Part shown: piece after piece, positions 60,504 through 64,000 of the stretch | How the letters are laid out: each line of letters starts with the position of its first letter | Numbering within the stretch: the first letter of the stretch is position 1 | Program-made: the position numbers and the translations under genes | Source: Brevibacterium sp. ZH18 | GTDB lineage: Bacteria > Actinomycetota > Actinomycetes > Actinomycetales > Brevibacteriaceae | NCBI RefSeq assembly: GCF_022748595.1 | Contig: NZ_JALDSX010000011.1 | Span: 34,817 to 98,816, forward strand | Length of the DNA: 64,000 nucleotides | Direction: 5' to 3' | The notes under the pieces: model-generated | Databases searched by the model: none | What the model saw: only the letters and a program-made list of their open reading frames with translations | Told to the model about the DNA's origin: nothing

Positions 60504-61324
60504 CGACGCTCACCCCTTCGCGTCGCTCGCTGAGTGACGACGTTGTCGCTGGCACCGGTGATCGCGGCGACCAGCACATCCGTGCGTTCGTCGCCGGGGA
60601 AGTCGCCGGCATCCTTGCCCAATCGGAGTACGTGGACTCGATCACAGACGGCTTGCACATCGGCCATATTGTGGCTGACCAGCAGCACGCCCAGTTCGCG
60701 TTCACGCAGACGCTCGATGAGGTTGAGCACCTCGGCCGTCTGGGCTACACCCAGTGCCGCGGTCGGCTCGTCGAGCATGACGACCGATGGTTCGCCGAGG
60801 AGGGACCTGGCGATCGCGACCGTCTGACGTTGGCCGCCGGACAGGGCTGCGATCGGGACCCTCACGCTCGGGATCTTCGCCGAGAGGCTGCGCAGCAGCT
60901 CCCAGGATTTGGCCTCCATCGTGACTTCGTCGAGGACGCCGCCGCGAGTCTTCTCATGTCCCAAGAAGAGGTTAGCCACCACGTCGAGGTTCTCGCACAG
61001 GGAGAGATCCTGGAAGACGGTGGCCACACCAGCCTTCTGAGCATCCTTGGGTGATGTGAACTTCTGCGGCCGGCCATCCATGAGGACCTGGCCCTCATCA
61101 GCGCCGTGGACGCCCGCGATGACCTTGACGAGCGTGGACTTTCCCGCACCGTTGTCACCGACGAGACCGACGACTTCACCGCGGCCGATCGTGAGATTGA
61201 TGTCGGTCAGTGCCTGGACGGCGCCGAATCGTTTGTTGATTCCGCGCAGCTCAAGCACTGGCTCGACTCCGCCCGCCGGCGCCCGCTGGTCTGCGGGCGC
61301 CGGATCATTGGTTTGAGTGTTCAT
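60500..61324 (-). CDS. Sugar ABC transporter ATPase, single-domain CUT2 type
   Basis: 274 residues with one nucleotide-binding domain: Walker A GDNGAGKST, Q-loop TVFQDLSLCENLDVV, signature LSGGQRQT, Walker B VVMLDEPTAALG, H-loop VSHNMADV. CUT2 systems such as XylG or RbsA usually have two fused domains (~500 residues), so this is the short FrcA-like form that must dimerise. The first ~22 residues are a Pro/Ala/Gln-rich tail. It is 20 bp after the binding-protein gene and coupled to the permease. Confidence 0.9.
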   Translation of the reverse strand: MNTQTNDPAPADQRAPAGGVEPVLELRGINKRFGAVQALTDINLTIGRGEVVGLVGDNGAGKSTLVKVIAGVHGADEGQVLMDGRPQKFTSPKDAQKAGVATVFQDLSLCENLDVVANLFLGHEKTRGGVLDEVTMEAKSWELLRSLSAKIPSVRVPIAALSGGQRQTVAIARSLLGEPSVVMLDEPTAALGVAQTAEVLNLIERLRERELGVLLVSHNMADVQAVCDRVHVLRLGKDAGDFPGDERTDVLVAAITGASDNVVTQRATRRGERR

Positions 61325-61344
61325 GTATTCCTACTCGCCGATGC

Positions 61345-62457
61345 TTACTTGACGCCGGCGTCGTCGCAGAGCTTCTTCACGTCACCGGTGCAGATGTCAG
61401 AGGCCTTGATCTGGTCACCGACGATGTCCTTGATGGTGTCCTTCGTGACGACCTTGGCTTCGACGAAGTCCGTCGGGGTGTCCTTGTAGGTCGTTGAGCC
61501 CTTGGGATCTTCGCCGCCGGCCAGAGCGACTGCGGCCTTGGCCGCGAATTCCGCCTGGGGCGGGATCGACTTGTAGATCGTGGCGTACTGATCACCTTTG
61601 AGGATGTTCTGCAGACCGTCGACCTCGGCGTCCTGGCCGGTGACCACGGGTTCGTCCTTGGCCTTCTTCGTAGCGGCGATGACACCGCCGGCAGTGCCGT
61701 CGTTGGCTGAGTAGATGGCGATGGGCTTCTTGTCCGAGCTCTGCAGCTGGCCTTCGACCCACTGGCGGGCGTCGTCCGGGTTCCAGTCGAGGGTGTCGTG
61801 GCTGGCGGCGATGTCGACGCCGGCCTTCTTCAGGGTCTCCTCGGCGCCGGCCTTGAAGTCAGCGGCGTTCGGGTCCTTCGGATCACCGTTGACCATCCAC
61901 ACCGGCCCCGATTTCGGGTCGACCTTCTTGGCCTTGAGTCCGTCGAGGACAGCCTGGCCCTGGAGGTTGCCGATCTTCTTGTTGTCGAAGGAAGTGTAGT
62001 AGTCAGCGCCGTCGAAGAAGCGGTCGTAGGCGATGACAGGGATCTTCTTCGCTTCGGCCTTCGACAGCGAGGAGGCAACAGCCGATGCGTCGACCGGGTC
62101 GAGCACGATGGCGTCGACGCCCTCGGTCACAGCGGCTTCGAACTGCTGCTGCTGCTGAGTCGCGTCCTGGTTGGCGTTGCGGTATTCGACTTTCGCGTCA
62201 GGATTGGCTTCTTTGACGTACTTCTCGAAGTTCGGCTTGTCGAGCGATTCGTAGCGGGTGGTCTTGGACTCCGGCAGCAGCAGAGCGATGGTGACGTCGC
62301 CGTCTCCACTCGAGGAACCGCTGTCGGCTTCCTCATTGCCCTGACCCTTCTGGCTTCCGCAGCCGCTGAGCGCGAGGGCGCCTATGGCAACTGAGGCACC
62401 GAGGAGGGCGAATCTCTTCCGGGACTGCTTGTTACGGGACTGCAGGTTGTGCGTCAT
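61345..62457 (-). CDS. xylF: Sugar ABC transporter substrate-binding lipoprotein (XylF type)
   Basis: 370-residue periplasmic-binding-fold lipoprotein. The signal ends ALALSGCGSQ (lipobox Cys), followed by a Gly/Ser linker. The stretch VIAYDRFFDGADYYTSFDNKKIGNLQG closely follows XylF, making xylose or a similar pentose the likely ligand. ATG 62457 has GAAAGG upstream; a perfect LacI-type operator is 20-35 bp upstream. First gene of the transporter operon. Confidence 0.92.
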   Translation of the reverse strand: MTHNLQSRNKQSRKRFALLGASVAIGALALSGCGSQKGQGNEEADSGSSSGDGDVTIALLLPESKTTRYESLDKPNFEKYVKEANPDAKVEYRNANQDATQQQQQFEAAVTEGVDAIVLDPVDASAVASSLSKAEAKKIPVIAYDRFFDGADYYTSFDNKKIGNLQGQAVLDGLKAKKVDPKSGPVWMVNGDPKDPNAADFKAGAEETLKKAGVDIAASHDTLDWNPDDARQWVEGQLQSSDKKPIAIYSANDGTAGGVIAATKKAKDEPVVTGQDAEVDGLQNILKGDQYATIYKSIPPQAEFAAKAAVALAGGEDPKGSTTYKDTPTDFVEAKVVTKDTIKDIVGDQIKASDICTGDVKKLCDDAGVK

Positions 62458-62476
62458 TGTGAACCTTTCAATTTTT

Positions 62477-62492
62477 CTGACAACGTTGTCAG
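62477..62492. promoter_or_regulatory. LacI-family operator before xylF
   Basis: A perfect 16-bp palindrome, CTGACAACGTTGTCAG, with the AACGTT centre typical of LacI-family sites. It lies between the adjacent lacI-type gene and xylF, 20 bp before the ATG, so the regulator probably represses the transporter until sugar is present. Confidence 0.85.
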
Positions 62493-62610
62493 GCTGGTCA
62501 ATATAATTCGCCCATCGGGGCCCGGTGTCAACTGTTTCGATGAAATGAGTTCGCCGGTGTCGTCTCTGAGGACAAGACGAACTGCCCTGATTTCGCCTGC
62601 CTGCAGTCTG

Positions 62611-63696
62611 TCAGTGGTCCGGACGCTCCTCGCCGCTTCCGCGGGGAATCACATGGACGGGAATTTCGATCGCACCCGCTCCCCCACGATCGCCGAGGTT
62701 GCCCTGTCCTTGCGAACGATCTCCGTCGTCGGCATCGGCGACGGTTTCAGGCCCATCCTCAAAATCCGGCGGACCCTGCAGACGGCGGACCGCCTCGGCG
62801 GCCATGAGGTCGATGTCGCGATCGATGACGGTCACATCGAGCAGCTCAGCGGCGGGGAAATCGTCGATCCCGACCAGCGCCGGCCACTGGTCGAGGCGGC
62901 GGCACGCGTCGATGGCTCCTTGAGTCAGAGTCGCGGACAAGGTGATCAGGGCGCTCGGGGCGCTGCGGGAGCCGAGCCACGCGGCGACGACGTTCTTCGC
63001 ACTCGCTTGGTCGTGCGCCTCTTCCTGCATGTAGGCACGCCAGCCGATGTCGGAGCGCCCGACGAAGGCCGATTGGATTCCGGCGAGGCGGTCCGCGCTG
63101 ATCTGGGTCGTCGAATGGTCGCCGATGACGCCGAGGCTGATATGTCCGTGGGCGAGCAGCTGCTCGGCGGCGAGTCGACCGGCACGCTCTTCGTCGCCGG
63201 TGATGACGATGACTCCATCGCCGGTGACTGCGGGGTCGAAGGAGACGATCACTGCAGATGAGGACTGTGCGGCTCGGGTGTAGAAGTGGGCGACGTCAGG
63301 GTGGGCCCGGATGACGCAGACTCCAGCCATGTCGGTGGCCAGACACTCGTCGAGGAAGATCTGCTCGCGGTTCGCATCGTCGTTGGTCACCGTCACGACC
63401 GGGTGCAGTCCGACCTGCCCGAGTGCGGCTTCCAAGCGGGTGAAGAGTCGGGCCTGGAACGGGTCGGCTCCGTCGCTCATGATCACGCCGATATAGGGCG
63501 ATCGGCTTCCGGCGCGTAGGCGTCTGGCCGTTGAGTTGAGGCGAAAGCCCAGCTCAGCCGCGGCGTCTTCGACTTTCTCTGCAGTGGAAGCGGCCACGTG
63601 CTTTTCGCCGTTGAGGACTCGAGAAGCTGTTTTGATGCTGACGCCTGCGCGCGAAGCGACCGTGGCCAGAGTCGGCCGATCGTTCTGCTTCGCCAT
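62611..63696 (-). CDS. LacI-family transcriptional regulator
   Basis: 361 residues: HTH and hinge (PTLATVASRAGVSIKTASRVLNGEKHVAASTAEKVEDAAAELGFRLNSTARRLRAG) then a sugar-binding effector domain (YIGVIMSDGADPFQARLFTRLE). It is 153 bp upstream of xylF on the same strand, and the operator between them suggests direct control of xylFGH. The last ~50 residues are a low-complexity Asp/Gly-rich tail not needed for the fold. ATG 63696 has AAAGGTG upstream. Confidence 0.93.
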   Translation of the reverse strand: MAKQNDRPTLATVASRAGVSIKTASRVLNGEKHVAASTAEKVEDAAAELGFRLNSTARRLRAGSRSPYIGVIMSDGADPFQARLFTRLEAALGQVGLHPVVTVTNDDANREQIFLDECLATDMAGVCVIRAHPDVAHFYTRAAQSSSAVIVSFDPAVTGDGVIVITGDEERAGRLAAEQLLAHGHISLGVIGDHSTTQISADRLAGIQSAFVGRSDIGWRAYMQEEAHDQASAKNVVAAWLGSRSAPSALITLSATLTQGAIDACRRLDQWPALVGIDDFPAAELLDVTVIDRDIDLMAAEAVRRLQGPPDFEDGPETVADADDGDRSQGQGNLGDRGGAGAIEIPVHVIPRGSGEERPDH

Positions 63697-64000
63697 GACG
63701 ACACCTTTGAGTCGGGAGTTCCTCGCACCGTTGCGCGGCCGGCGAATCCGCGACCGTAGGAATGATGATAGCCGTTGGCGCCTGAGAGGACCCAGTTGGA
63801 GGCGCGAGCGGATCAGCGTCCGGTCAGGGCAGCCTCTTCTTGCCGAAAATCAATCATTGCCTTCTGCTTCTCTGAAGATGACTCCACTCAGTCATCGAAC
63901 CACGGAACTCCCCGCCAACGCGACACCTGCCCAAACTCACAGGCAACAGAGCGGTCCCAAAACTCAAGCATGATGTCCGCCGAGGTGGGGGCTGGGTCCC
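63697..64000. other. Right-end region without a recognised gene
   Basis: 304 bp upstream of the lacI-type gene. It should hold that gene's promoter. An exact CCGCCGAGGTGG copy of the iterated word lies near the end at about 63977-63988. An open frame on the + strand here has no homology I recognise and I do not call it a gene. Confidence 0.5.

Overview
The window is high-GC DNA from an actinobacterium, most likely Micrococcales; Brevibacterium is plausible but rests on my recollection of gene content, not on a search. The supporting traits are a mycothiol-type maleylpyruvate isomerase-family enzyme, GuaB3 beside SURF1 and DUF3817, actinobacterial-type CoaA, a long acidic N-terminus on S9, ECF-type BioY/BioM/BioN, an LPXTG-anchored nucleotidase, and many genes whose start codon sits 6-7 nt after a TANNNT box (leaderless pattern). 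I saw no tRNA or rRNA gene, integrase, transposase or CRISPR array.

Layout. 1-2.2 kb: partial aldo/keto reductase, heme oxygenase behind a DtxR/IdeR-like box, a mycothiol-type enzyme and a tiny ORF. 2.25-10.6 kb: leftward housekeeping run rimI-tsaB-tsaE-alr-nnr-M20 amidohydrolase-acpS-glmS. 10.6-16.6 kb: coaA and an ABC exporter rightward, glmM and rplM-rpsI leftward. 16.8-24.3 kb: two ATGA-coupled paralogous membrane proteins with a possible alkaline-phosphatase-like ectodomain, convergent with an LPXTG 5'-nucleotidase. 24.6-28.2 kb: truA, a LemA-like protein, a GT4 glycosyltransferase and an isochorismatase-fold protein.

28.45-38.95 kb is a compositionally different island (visibly more AT-rich): a double-AsnC regulator diverges from an eight-gene operon made of a five-gene Dpp/Opp-type ABC transporter, an N-acylamino-acid racemase (NSAR/OSBS family), an amidase-signature hydrolase and a D-aminoacylase-type amidohydrolase. 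Together these look like one unit for import, amide cleavage, racemisation and deacylation of N-acylated amino acids or peptides with D-residues.

38.96-64 kb returns to the host style: biotin ECF transporter with a BioQ-like operator, guaA, DUF3817-SURF1-guaB3, a LysR/LysE pair, panBC, the nadABC-nadS NAD operon, two small membrane proteins, the thiM-thiE-thiD-tenA thiamin operon behind a TPP riboswitch whose 3' strand contains the ribosome-binding site, and a LacI-controlled xylFGH-type sugar ABC operon with a perfect 16-bp operator.

Two window-wide signals stand out. The asymmetric word CGCCGAGGYGG occurs about 35 times on both strands and in all reading frames, but not between 26.8 and 39.7 kb, a gap that contains the island. 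Short tandem repeats (9-30 bp) are common in protein linkers, across stop codons and in spacers.
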